Source of the DNA: a virus | IMG/VR virus record: IMGVR_UViG_3300008267_000845 | Span: 1 to 27,651 of that record | Reading direction: 5' to 3' (one strand) | Length of the DNA: 27,651 nt | The notes under the pieces: model-generated | Told to the model about the DNA's origin: nothing | The model's database searches: none | What the model saw: only the letters and a program-made list of their open reading frames with translations | Made by a program: the position numbers and the translations under genes | Shown: piece after piece, positions 19,635 through 27,651 of the stretch | Layout of the letters: each line of letters begins with the position of its first letter | Numbering within the stretch: the stretch's first letter is position 1

Positions 19635-20313
19635 TGAGAATTACATAAGATCTTCTTCTAAGAAAGCTCAGAAGGTATTAAAAGAATATACTCTTTTTAA
19701 TAATATATCTATTGTCATTAAAGACAAAGTATCTGACGACATAGACTTAGATTTTATTTTTAATACTGTTAATAAACGTGTACCACCCGTATTAGCACAA
19801 GAATTAGATATAATATATATTGGTCAATTTCCACAACTGAAAGCACGTAGCGTCGAATCAGCTTATATGAACGGCGCTATTTTTCTTTCTAATGAAATAG
19901 TAGACAACGATATTTTTATTAAATCAATTATTCATGAATTAGCTCATAGTGTAGAAAAGATATTTGGCAGAGAAGTTTTTGGAGATCAAGAAATAATTGA
20001 AGAATTTATAAGTAAAAGAAAGCAACTACAAGATATATTAGAAAGTCACAAATTGTATTGCGATCCAAGATTATATATACAATTTGATTATAGTAGAATA
20101 TTTGATGATTTCCTTTATAAGACTGTAGGTTATGATAGATTAGCGCAATTAACAACAAAACTTTTTATTTCTCCTTATGCAGCAACAAGTTTAAGAGAAT
20201 ATTTTGCAAACGGCTTTGAACATTATTTTGTTGATGAAAATCCAAAATATTTAAAATCAATCTCTCCAAGACTTTATTCTAAGATTAATTCCTTGACAAA
20301 AATAGCTGACTAG
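19627..20313 (+). CDS. ATLF-like zinc metallopeptidase, 228 aa
   Basis: H103-E104-L-A-H107 (IIHELAHSVEKIFG) is the zinc site. E191 in SLREYFANGFEHYFVDENP is the expected third ligand, in the pattern of the anthrax lethal factor-like (ATLF) gluzincin family seen in phages and toxins. No signal peptide is visible, so it probably acts in the cytoplasm or virion. It differs from the membrane-linked peptidase at 2444. It overlaps the previous gene by eight bases, and its last codons contain the promoter for the next operon. Confidence 0.75.
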   Translation: MGSENYIRSSSKKAQKVLKEYTLFNNISIVIKDKVSDDIDLDFIFNTVNKRVPPVLAQELDIIYIGQFPQLKARSVESAYMNGAIFLSNEIVDNDIFIKSIIHELAHSVEKIFGREVFGDQEIIEEFISKRKQLQDILESHKLYCDPRLYIQFDYSRIFDDFLYKTVGYDRLAQLTTKLFISPYAATSLREYFANGFEHYFVDENPKYLKSISPRLYSKINSLTKIAD

Positions 20314-20321
20314 TATATACT
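20293..20321 (+). promoter_or_regulatory. strong sigma70-like promoter
   Basis: TTGACA at 20293-20298 (perfect -35) and TATACT at 20316-20321 with a 17-base spacer. It lies across the end of the metallopeptidase gene and would start transcription near 20328, 15 bases before the nuclease ATG. It probably drives the nuclease, gmd and glycosyltransferase genes. Confidence 0.75.
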
Positions 20322-20342
20322 CATATTAGAAAGTGAGTTACT

Positions 20343-21110
20343 ATGTCAAAACATATCTCTTATTCCGCATTAAAGACGTGGAACGATTGTCCATTTAAAT
20401 ATAAGCTTGTTTATGTGGATGGAGTAGGAAAGTTTTCTGGTAGCGAATATACAGCATTCGGTACTGCACTCCACGAAGCATGTGAAAAGAAACTTCTGAA
20501 TAATTCAGAAGATGAAGTAAAAGTTTTCTCTGATGTTTTTGAAGAAGAAATAAAGAAGCTTGTTGCAGAAAAAACTCCAGATGAAAAGCTTCTCGCAGAA
20601 ATGCGAGATCAAGGAAAAGTATTAGCTAAGCTTGTTCTTCCGGCAGTCCAAAAAAAGTTTGGTAACTTTACTGTTCTTGCAGCAGAAGAAGATATTTATG
20701 AAAAAATGTTGCAAATTCCTAATTGGAATTTTAAGGGTTTTATCGATCTAGTAATTAAGACAGAAGATGGAAAAATACATATCCTTGATTGGAAGAGTTG
20801 CGCTTGGGGTTGGGATATGAAAAAGAAAAGCGATCCAATCACAACTTATCAATTAACATTTTATAAGTATTTTTATGCTCAAAAGCACGGTATTCAATCT
20901 GATATGATTGAAACTCATTTCGCTCTTTTAAAGCGCACTGCTAAAAAAGATCAAGTTGAAATTTTCCGTGTAACAAGCGGCGACAAAAAAACTCAAAATG
21001 CTTTTAACTTGTTAACAAAAGCATTATATAGTATTGATAAAAATTTCTTCCCTAAAAATCGCTTGAGTTGTAAATACTGCGAATTTAATAAAACTAAGGA
21101 ATGTCCATAA
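20343..21110 (+). CDS. Cas4/RecB-like Fe-S nuclease, 255 aa
   Basis: PD-(D/E)XK motifs: G40-x-x-x-H44 (FGTALHEAC), F133-I-D135 (KGFIDLVI), D149-W-K151 (HILDWKS) and Q170-x-x-x-Y174. Cysteines C16 (WNDCPFKY), C243, C246 and C254 (SCKYCEFNKTKECP) are placed as in Cas4 and AddB, where they bind a 4Fe-4S cluster. It is expected to be a single-strand exonuclease or endonuclease in replication or recombination, stand-alone and not linked to CRISPR here. It overlaps the gmd start by one base and is the first gene after the promoter at 20293. Confidence 0.8.
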   Translation: MSKHISYSALKTWNDCPFKYKLVYVDGVGKFSGSEYTAFGTALHEACEKKLLNNSEDEVKVFSDVFEEEIKKLVAEKTPDEKLLAEMRDQGKVLAKLVLPAVQKKFGNFTVLAAEEDIYEKMLQIPNWNFKGFIDLVIKTEDGKIHILDWKSCAWGWDMKKKSDPITTYQLTFYKYFYAQKHGIQSDMIETHFALLKRTAKKDQVEIFRVTSGDKKTQNAFNLLTKALYSIDKNFFPKNRLSCKYCEFNKTKECP

Positions 21111-22090
21111 TGAAAACAGCTGTTGTTACTGGAATAACAGGGCAAGATGGTAGTTATCTTGCGGAATTATTATTAGAAAAAGGTTACAAAATAGTTGGTT
21201 TAGTACGTAGAAGCTCTATGGAAGATAAAAAGCTTTTTAATATTGAACATTTATTACAGAATAAAAATCTAATATTAGAAAATGGAGATTTAACCGATTC
21301 TCCCTCTTTATGGAGAATTATTGGCTCTCACCAACCAGACGAATTCTATAATTTGGCCGCGCAAAGTCATGTTGGAGCATCTTTTACTTCCCCCGAAAGC
21401 ACTTTTCAAATAAATGCTACGGGGGTTTTAAATTGCTTGGAGGCTATTAAAACTCTAAAACCAGACACTAAATTTTATCAAGCAAGCACCAGTGAAATGT
21501 TTGGTGATAATATTAATGCTCCGCAAAATGAAGAAACACCATTTTCGCCTGTTTCTCCTTATGCTTGTGCAAAAGTTGCTGCTCATAATTTATTAGTAAA
21601 TTATCGTAAAGCATATGGACTTTTTGTATGTTCTGGCATTCTTTTTAATCACGAATCACCACGTAGAGGAGAGCAATTTGTTACAAGAAAGATAACAAAA
21701 GCAGCTGCTAGAATTAAACTTGGTTTACAAAAAGAATTACGTCTTGGCAATTTAGAAGCAAAACGCGATTGGGGATATGCTAAAGAATATGTTGAAGGAA
21801 TGTGGATGATGATGCAACATAGTAAGGCAGATGATTATGTATTAGGAACTGGTAAAACTCACACAATTTCTGATTTTATTTCTTGCATATCAGATATTGC
21901 TGGTTATAATTTAATGGATTACGTAATTCTTGACGAAAAGTATAAGCGACCAAGTGAAGTACCATTACTATTAGCCGACGCATCAAAAGCTAAAAAAGTT
22001 TTAGGTTGGGAGCCAAAAACCGATCTAAAGCAATTAGCTAATTTGATGTATAATACAGACTTAGAAAAGGAAAAAGCAAATGTCAGATAA
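21110..22090 (+). CDS. gmd: GDP-mannose 4,6-dehydratase, 326 aa
   Basis: I start at ATG 21110 (AAGGA about ten bases upstream) rather than an ATG three codons earlier. It is a short-chain dehydrogenase fold with the NADP-binding G8-x-x-G11-x-x-G14 (VVTGITGQDGSY). T127 and E129 (STSEMFG) and Y151-x-x-x-K155 (SPYACAKVAAH) are the catalytic set. LFNHESPRRGEQFVTRKIT and AKRDWGYAKEYVEGMW are diagnostic for GMD. It converts GDP-mannose to GDP-4-keto-6-deoxymannose, the precursor of GDP-fucose, rhamnose and perosamine. No epimerase or aminotransferase follows, so the host must supply the next step. Slightly shorter than typical GMD. Confidence 0.9.
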   Translation: MKTAVVTGITGQDGSYLAELLLEKGYKIVGLVRRSSMEDKKLFNIEHLLQNKNLILENGDLTDSPSLWRIIGSHQPDEFYNLAAQSHVGASFTSPESTFQINATGVLNCLEAIKTLKPDTKFYQASTSEMFGDNINAPQNEETPFSPVSPYACAKVAAHNLLVNYRKAYGLFVCSGILFNHESPRRGEQFVTRKITKAAARIKLGLQKELRLGNLEAKRDWGYAKEYVEGMWMMMQHSKADDYVLGTGKTHTISDFISCISDIAGYNLMDYVILDEKYKRPSEVPLLLADASKAKKVLGWEPKTDLKQLANLMYNTDLEKEKANVR

Positions 22091-23318
22091 AAAAATTAAA
22101 GTATTAACACTAAGCGATCATCCGTTATCACCTAGTGGAGTTGGCACTCAAACTAATTATATTTTACAAGCACTATTAAAAAGTGGCAAGTTTAAAGTTA
22201 TATCTCTTGGTGGAGCAATTAAGCATCAAGACTATAGACCAGTTAAATTTGAAGAATACGGAGATGATTTTATTATTCTTCCCGTAGATGGTTATGGCTC
22301 TCCAGAATTAATACGTACCATTCTAATGAAAGAAAAACCAGATATTTTATGGATGATGACAGATCCAAGATTTTATACTTGGCTTTGGAGTATGGAACAA
22401 GAAATTCGTCCAAATTTACCAATTGTTTATTATCACGTTTGGGATAATTATCCTTATCCGAAATTTAATAGACCTTATTATTTATCAAACGATAAAATTG
22501 CTACAATCTCTAAATTAACAAGCGACATCGTAAGAACAGTTGCTCCAGAGGTTGAAGAACAGTATGTTCCTCATGCGGTAAATCCAGATATATTTAAGAT
22601 TTTAGATGAAAAAGAATATGCACATTTAAAAACTAATAAGACTTTATTTTTCTGGACAAATAGAAATGCCCGCCGTAAGATGAGCGGCAGTGTTGTTTGG
22701 TGGTATAAAGAATTCCTAGATAAAGTTGGACACGATAAAGCATTCTTATTAATGCACACTGATCCAAAAGATCCACATGGACAAGATTTAATAGCGATTG
22801 CTGAAGAGCTTGGTTTATCAAAAGAAAATTTTGGTATTTCAGCTGGTAAAGTTCCCGCTCCGGAAATGGCTAAGTTTTATAATGCTGCTGATTGTACAAT
22901 TAATATCAGCGATGCAGAAGGGTTTGGTCTTTCAGTTTTAGAAAGTTTATCATGTGGAACTCCAGTTATAGCAAATAAAACTGGCGGCATGCAAGATCAA
23001 CTTACAGATGGTGTTGATACATATGGTGTATTAATTGAACCTGCTTCAAGGGCAGTTATTGGTTCACAGGAAGTGCCGTATATTTATGAAGATCGAGTTT
23101 CTAAAGAAGATTTTATAAATGCCTTGCTAAAGATTCATAATATGACCCGTGAAGAAAGAAAAGAATTAGGACGTAAGGGCTATGAAAATGTAAAGAAGAA
23201 TTTTGGCTTTGATACTTTCCAACAAACATGGGTTAAAATGCTATTAGACGTTCATGAAAAGCATGGTTCTTGGGAAACACGAAAAGGTTATAACGCTTGG
23301 GGCGTAAAGGAATACTAA
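22080..23318 (+). CDS. GT4-type glycosyltransferase, 412 aa
   Basis: GT-B fold. The N-terminal domain starts KIKVLTLSDHPLSPSGVGTQ with a glycine-rich acceptor loop. The C-terminal domain has NRNARRKMSG (R/K donor-phosphate contacts) and DAEGFGLSVLESLSCGTPVI, with E280 and E288 forming the EX7E motif of retaining GT4 enzymes. It would transfer a sugar from a nucleotide donor, possibly GDP-linked, given gmd directly upstream with a 11-base overlap. The acceptor is unknown. Confidence 0.8.
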   Translation: MSDKKIKVLTLSDHPLSPSGVGTQTNYILQALLKSGKFKVISLGGAIKHQDYRPVKFEEYGDDFIILPVDGYGSPELIRTILMKEKPDILWMMTDPRFYTWLWSMEQEIRPNLPIVYYHVWDNYPYPKFNRPYYLSNDKIATISKLTSDIVRTVAPEVEEQYVPHAVNPDIFKILDEKEYAHLKTNKTLFFWTNRNARRKMSGSVVWWYKEFLDKVGHDKAFLLMHTDPKDPHGQDLIAIAEELGLSKENFGISAGKVPAPEMAKFYNAADCTINISDAEGFGLSVLESLSCGTPVIANKTGGMQDQLTDGVDTYGVLIEPASRAVIGSQEVPYIYEDRVSKEDFINALLKIHNMTREERKELGRKGYENVKKNFGFDTFQQTWVKMLLDVHEKHGSWETRKGYNAWGVKEY

Positions 23319-23319
23319 G

Positions 23320-24528
23320 ATGAAAAAGATATTAATTAGCGGTCCTGTATTAAGCAGAAGCGGTTATGGAGAAATGGCACGTTTTGCATTACGTTCTTTA
23401 AAAGATCGTACAGATATAGATTTATATCTTTTACCAACATCTTGGGGTAATACTGGATGGTTACACGAAATAAATGATGAAAGAAACCTAATTGATTCAT
23501 TAATTTTAAAGACACAAGTATTATTACAGCAAACTAATAATAATCCACAATTTGATGTAGCAGTTCAAATATCTATTCCAAATGAATGGAAAAAGATGGC
23601 ACCAATCAATATCGGCTATACAGCTGGAATTGAAACAAATCTTATTTCTCCATCTTGGTTACAACCAAGTCAACAAATGGATAAGATTATAGTAATTAGC
23701 GAACATGCAAAAGCTGGTTTTGTTAATACAATTTTTGGTAATCCACAAGGACAGCAATTTAAAGTCACTGTTCCAGTTGAAGTAGTCCATTTACCTTACA
23801 GAAATACTGATAAAAAGCCCGTAGAGCTTGTTTTAAAGCACGATTTTAATTTCTTAGCGGTATGTCAATGGGGACCAAGAAAAAACCTAGAACAAACCAT
23901 TACGGGCTTTTTAGAAGAATTTAAAAAAGAAGAAATTGGTTTAGTATTAAAAATAAACAGTTCTAATGATTCTATAATAGATAGAAATTTAACACAAAAG
24001 CGTTTAGAAGCTTTATTGGCAAATTATCCTGATCGTAAATGCTCCATAACTTTACTACATGGTCATTTAAGCGAAGCAGAAATGGAATCTCTTTATAATC
24101 ATCCAAAAATCAAAGCAATTGTTTCTACTACTCATGGCGAAGGTTTTGGTTTACCATTATTAGAAGCAGCAGCAAACGAATTACCGGTAATTGCTACTGA
24201 TTGGAGCGGACATCTAGATTTCTTGTATTTACCAGATGGCGATGATAAGAAACGTATGTTTGGTAAGATAGATTATGACTTAAAACCAATTGATAAAGCA
24301 CATGTATGGAAAGGTGTTTTAGAAGAAGGTACACAATGGGCTTACCCAAAAATGGCAAGTTATAAAGATCGTCTTCGTGATTGTTATAAGGATTGGGGGC
24401 GTTATAAATCACAAGCTAAAAAATTAGCTCCTTGGGTAAAAGAAAATTTTAGCCAAGAAAAATTATTTAATAAAATGGTTTCTGAGCTGAAATTAGAAAC
24501 CTCAGAATCGGAATTAATAATATTATAA
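23320..24528 (+). CDS. GT4-type glycosyltransferase, 402 aa
   Basis: Starts MKKILISGPVLSRSGYGEMA, one base after the previous stop. The donor-binding half contains AVCQWGPRKNLEQTI and THGEGFGLPLLEAAANELPV with E274 and E282 (EX7E). N-terminal SGYGEMAR resembles SGYGNAAR in the next gene, so these two enzymes are probably paralogues. Retaining glycosyltransferase in the cytoplasm, working on the same glycan. Moderately AT-rich compared with the three genes that follow. Confidence 0.75.
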   Translation: MKKILISGPVLSRSGYGEMARFALRSLKDRTDIDLYLLPTSWGNTGWLHEINDERNLIDSLILKTQVLLQQTNNNPQFDVAVQISIPNEWKKMAPINIGYTAGIETNLISPSWLQPSQQMDKIIVISEHAKAGFVNTIFGNPQGQQFKVTVPVEVVHLPYRNTDKKPVELVLKHDFNFLAVCQWGPRKNLEQTITGFLEEFKKEEIGLVLKINSSNDSIIDRNLTQKRLEALLANYPDRKCSITLLHGHLSEAEMESLYNHPKIKAIVSTTHGEGFGLPLLEAAANELPVIATDWSGHLDFLYLPDGDDKKRMFGKIDYDLKPIDKAHVWKGVLEEGTQWAYPKMASYKDRLRDCYKDWGRYKSQAKKLAPWVKENFSQEKLFNKMVSELKLETSESELIIL

Positions 24529-25694
24529 TGAAAAATATTGTTTATATTGGACAATTTAAAGATGCCTCTGGATATGGTAATGCTGCCAGAGGCTATCTGT
24601 TTTTATTAGATAAAAAATTAGATAAATCTTTATATAATTTAAATATTATTTCATTAAATTTTGAAAAACAAGAGTATATTAGCGTTGAAGATAAAAATTT
24701 ATTAGATAAATATGAACTTTTAAATCCATTAGAATTTTGTAAAAATAATAAATATACTTTAATTGTTCATGGATTGCCAAATTATTGTGAAATAAATTTA
24801 ATTAAAAATTTATTAAATAATAAAAATTGCGAAAAGAAAATTAATTTTGTGGCTTGGGAAACAGACAATATTCCAAAACAATGGAAGAAAATTTATGAAG
24901 ATGATGTTTATGATGAATTAGTTGTATTTTCTAAATGGAATAAAGAAATATTTTCTAAATCTTTTATAAAACCAATACATATAATTCCGCATGTAATATT
25001 AGATTTTTATGATTTAAATAAAAAAAATAATAATAAATTTAATATTTTCTCCATGTCTCAATGGAGTAACAGAAAAGGATTTGATATTCTTTTAAAAGCC
25101 TATTATCAAGAATTTTTTAATAATGAAGATGTTGAATTATTTATAAAAACTTATAGAAATGAAACCATGTCTGGCATTGAAGAGAGTAAAGAAAGAGAAA
25201 TAATTATAAATGATATAACAAAGATTAAGAATTCCATTAGAGATTATGGTAATTTACCAAAATGTAAAGTTTCCTTAAAAACAGGTTTTGTTGATAAAAA
25301 AGAAATTAAATCTTATTATGAAAAGGCGGATGTATACTGTAGTCCTAGTCGCGGTGAAGGCTTTGGTATGACAATAGCTCAAGCGGCTTTGTCTGGGATA
25401 CCGTGTATAGTACCAGATTTAGGAGGTCATATAGATTATCTGGATCCAAATAATACGTATTGGATAAAAAGTATTTTTGAACCAGTATATGATTTGTCGT
25501 ATAATATATACTCTTCTATTGATATGAATTTTATTGAGCCAGAACTTAAAAGTACAAGAAATCAGCTTAGAAAAGCATATAATAACTGGAAAACTGATAA
25601 ATTAAATTCCGTAAGTGATGAATATAAAACATTTACTCGTAATTATTTATCAGAAGATAAAATATTTAATAAATTTATGGAGATGATATGTTAG
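24528..25694 (+). CDS. GT4-type glycosyltransferase with altered EX7E, 388 aa
   Basis: The ATG overlaps the previous TAA. The N-terminus MKNIVYIGQFKDASGYGNAA and the donor site (SMSQWSNRKGFDILLKAYYQ) are typical GT-B. In CSPSRGEGFGMTIAQAALSG the first glutamate (E277) is kept but the second position is Q285, not E. That may alter donor binding or reduce activity, though some family members tolerate Q. Base composition becomes much more AT-rich from here on, pointing to a separate origin for this and the next two genes. Confidence 0.7.
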   Translation: MKNIVYIGQFKDASGYGNAARGYLFLLDKKLDKSLYNLNIISLNFEKQEYISVEDKNLLDKYELLNPLEFCKNNKYTLIVHGLPNYCEINLIKNLLNNKNCEKKINFVAWETDNIPKQWKKIYEDDVYDELVVFSKWNKEIFSKSFIKPIHIIPHVILDFYDLNKKNNNKFNIFSMSQWSNRKGFDILLKAYYQEFFNNEDVELFIKTYRNETMSGIEESKEREIIINDITKIKNSIRDYGNLPKCKVSLKTGFVDKKEIKSYYEKADVYCSPSRGEGFGMTIAQAALSGIPCIVPDLGGHIDYLDPNNTYWIKSIFEPVYDLSYNIYSSIDMNFIEPELKSTRNQLRKAYNNWKTDKLNSVSDEYKTFTRNYLSEDKIFNKFMEMIC

Positions 25695-26602
25695 AAAATC
25701 TAAAAAAGATACAATTTCCAATTTCAAAAGATTTTAATAATGAAAAAGTTGCAGTAGCAATAACAGCGTATGATAGACCAGAATATTATAAACAATGTGT
25801 TCACGCTATTAATAAATGTCCGGAATTAGAACAAGTTCCCATATTTATATTTCTTGATGGTGGTTCTAAAAGTAAATCTAAAGAAAATTTAGAATTGTCT
25901 AAAAATATAAAATTTAAAAATAAATTTGTATTGAAAAGAAATGTTAATTTTGGATGTGAAAAAAACATTTTAGATGTCTTTAAGACAATTTTTGAAGATC
26001 TTGAATTCGATTATTTATTTCTATTAGAAGACGATATAGTTGTTGGAAAAAATTATTTTAAATCTTGTTTTGAAGCATATAAAGATATTTACAATAACAT
26101 AGATAAAACAATAGGGATTTTTCAAGGACATTCACTTTGCCAAATGCCTACTGAAGAAAAAAAACGTTATATTAATAATTATGAATTATCTGGCGACTTA
26201 CATCATTGGGGAATATTAATTTCTAAAAAAGCTTACAATGAAATAAAAATTAAATTAAAACAATATATTGATCTAATTTTTTCTTTACCAAATGACGGTA
26301 ATTCTAATATTAATATTATAAAAAATAAATTTATTATTAATAATATTTTTGATAATATATTAAATAATTCCACCGGAGAAATACCAAATAAAATATATAA
26401 AGATTATTATAATAAACAAAATAGTCATTGTACATTGGGTTGGGACGGCGCTTTTTTAATTTGCCTATTAAGTTGTAATATGAAAAGATATAATTTTGTT
26501 GTTAATCGAATGATAAATATTGGTCGTGAAGGTAGTCATTTTAGTAAAAAAGAATTTGAACAAATGAATTTACATAAAATGGAATTAGAAGAATTATGGT
26601 AA
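25688..26602 (+). CDS. GT-A glycosyltransferase, GnT-I/GT13-like, 304 aa
   Basis: Opens with KVAVAITAYDRPEYYKQCVH, the nucleotide-binding start of GT-A enzymes, then IFIFLDGGSKSK. E114-D115-D116 (YLFLLEDDIVVGKNYF) is the metal-binding DxD-type motif. SGDLHHWGILISKKAYNEI and the later CTLGWDGAFLICLL resemble the acceptor side of GT13-like and related inverting enzymes. Sugar and acceptor are unknown. It overlaps both neighbours by 7 bases, and is the only GT-A fold in the cluster. Confidence 0.65.
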   Translation: MLENLKKIQFPISKDFNNEKVAVAITAYDRPEYYKQCVHAINKCPELEQVPIFIFLDGGSKSKSKENLELSKNIKFKNKFVLKRNVNFGCEKNILDVFKTIFEDLEFDYLFLLEDDIVVGKNYFKSCFEAYKDIYNNIDKTIGIFQGHSLCQMPTEEKKRYINNYELSGDLHHWGILISKKAYNEIKIKLKQYIDLIFSLPNDGNSNINIIKNKFIINNIFDNILNNSTGEIPNKIYKDYYNKQNSHCTLGWDGAFLICLLSCNMKRYNFVVNRMINIGREGSHFSKKEFEQMNLHKMELEELW

Positions 26603-27645
26603 AAAATATATGTTTTCATGTAAATAAGTTTTTTCCTTATATGGGCGGTACTGAATTATTAGCTAAACAAATAATTGATTATATTCATATAAATACTAAA
26701 TTTAATATAGTCGTAAAAACTTCTAAAGAAGAAAATAGAAAAAATATTATTTTTCCTTATATAATAGAGGAAGATCAATTTTTAAGAGAAGAACAATTTT
26801 TTGATATTAGTGTTTTTTTTAGCGATTTATGGAGTGAGCAATTAGCAAATTATTCTATTAAAAAAAGTAAAAAAAATATATGTATATTAAATTTAGATGA
26901 AATGACATATCCATATAAATATAATTTTAAAACTACAATAAATAATTTAAAAAAATTTGATTTAGTTATTACATTTACAATTAATGGAATAGCTAACAGA
27001 TTTTTAGAAGAAGAAAAAATTAATAATTTATATATACCAAATTTTTCAAGAGATGTTTTATCCAATCCAAAAATTTTTAATTTAAAAGAAAAATTAAAAT
27101 TAGATGACAAGAAGGTAGCTTTATATTGTGCAGCATATGACGTTAGAAAAAATCAATTATCTTTATTAGAGTCTATTAAAAAATCTGATATTTTAAAAAA
27201 TTATAATTGGATTTTTATAGGAAATAACTCTGATATAGAATATCAGAAAAAATGTGTTAATTATGTAAAATATAATAATTTAAAAAATATTTTTTTTGTT
27301 TCACCAACAACTGAAGAAATAAAAATTGATACTCTATACCAACAGGTTGATTTAGTAGTATTATTATCTTTAGCAGAAGGTATGCCTTTAACGCTGTTGG
27401 AGAGTTTAAGCGCTAATAAACCTTTAATTTCTACGCCGGTTGGCGGAGTTTCAGGTGTTCTAAAAGATGGTATAGATAATGGAGTATACATTTTAGAAAA
27501 AGTAAATTATGAACTAGAGGATTTAGAAAACAACATTTTAAAATCCAATACCTATAACTCTCAGCATTTACGTAATATGTGGTTAAAAAATCATCAAAAA
27601 TCACTTATATTAGAAAAGTATAAAAAATTATTTGATGATTTATAA
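26596..27645 (+). CDS. GT4-type glycosyltransferase, 349 aa
   Basis: Starts MVKNICFHVNKFFPYMGGTE with the GGTE acceptor loop typical of GT4. The C-terminal domain has YDVRKNQLSLLESI and SLAEGMPLTLLESLSANKPL, with E261 and E269 in the EX7E motif and TPVGG after it. It ends six bases before the window end, so the operon may continue. Extremely AT-rich, with codon use to match. Confidence 0.75.
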   Translation: MVKNICFHVNKFFPYMGGTELLAKQIIDYIHINTKFNIVVKTSKEENRKNIIFPYIIEEDQFLREEQFFDISVFFSDLWSEQLANYSIKKSKKNICILNLDEMTYPYKYNFKTTINNLKKFDLVITFTINGIANRFLEEEKINNLYIPNFSRDVLSNPKIFNLKEKLKLDDKKVALYCAAYDVRKNQLSLLESIKKSDILKNYNWIFIGNNSDIEYQKKCVNYVKYNNLKNIFFVSPTTEEIKIDTLYQQVDLVVLLSLAEGMPLTLLESLSANKPLISTPVGGVSGVLKDGIDNGVYILEKVNYELEDLENNILKSNTYNSQHLRNMWLKNHQKSLILEKYKKLFDDL

Positions 27646-27651
27646 TTAATA

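Noticed and set aside
20343-21110. CRISPR association of the Cas4-like nuclease
   Set aside because: No repeat array or other cas gene is present in the window; stand-alone Cas4-like nucleases are common in phages.

Overview
The window looks like part of the genome of a large, AT-rich tailed phage, probably a T4-like or jumbo myovirus of an aquatic bacterium. This is an inference. The support is tightly packed genes on one strand with overlapping stop/start codons, eight tRNA genes, and a PIN-PhoH protein, a ClpP-like protease, a TrmH-like methyltransferase, a ligase/nucleotidyltransferase fusion and many short phage-type proteins. There is no capsid, terminase, tail or polymerase gene in the window, so the lineage and host cannot be fixed. 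Recognisable promoters are of the sigma70 type. Base composition drifts strongly: the first 60 bases are 32 G+C, while the 60 bases from 26881 contain only 9 G+C.

Layout. 1-1052: five small, relatively GC-rich genes of unknown function, ending in a C/G-run hairpin. 1053-1600: promoter, a small gene and a strong terminator. 1223-4975: an accessory block of short SH3-like proteins (most carrying a V/I-G-A/D-L-V start motif), a membrane-anchored metallopeptidase, tiny membrane peptides, a secreted transglycosylase, a 4-TM membrane protein and a zinc-ribbon protein. 5042-6610: an HNH nuclease, a broken DnaQ-type exonuclease, and small genes ending at a terminator. 6671-11112: a block of larger proteins, with an EF-hand-like protein, an unknown protein, a 680-residue protein joining a nucleotidyl-ligase core to an HxGH nucleotidyltransferase, and two charged, low-complexity proteins. 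11132-13156: a DUF1599-like protein, a Fis-type HTH protein, a frameshifted GH19 endolysin, a protein-kinase-like protein and a zinc-ribbon protein. 13147-13636: six tRNAs (Thr, Pro, Ile, Val, Leu, Gly), followed by 333 bases without a gene that look like a structured RNA. 13970-18017: small genes, a ClpP-like protease, a Ser/Thr-rich lipoprotein, tRNA-Ala, the only reverse-strand gene (a trypsin-like lipoprotein protease), tRNA-Ser, and a TrmH-like methyltransferase. 18064-21110: PIN-PhoH, a small conserved protein, an ATLF-like metallopeptidase and a Cas4-like Fe-S nuclease. 21110-27645: GDP-mannose 4,6-dehydratase followed by five glycosyltransferases, the last three extremely AT-rich.

How it may fit together. 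Three themes stand out. One is RNA maintenance (tRNAs, methyltransferase, ligase/nucleotidyltransferase, possible ncRNA). A second is envelope-directed functions (two lytic enzymes, one of them broken, lipoproteins, membrane peptides, proteases). The third is a sugar-modification operon that probably makes a deoxyhexose-containing glycan for the virion or the cell surface. Two recognisable enzymes (DnaQ-type exonuclease, GH19 endolysin) are disrupted in their 5' halves by a +1 shift, in the exonuclease with lost sequence as well. A third stretch (6671-6847) looks like a gene remnant. Either this region is decaying or the assembly carries small errors.
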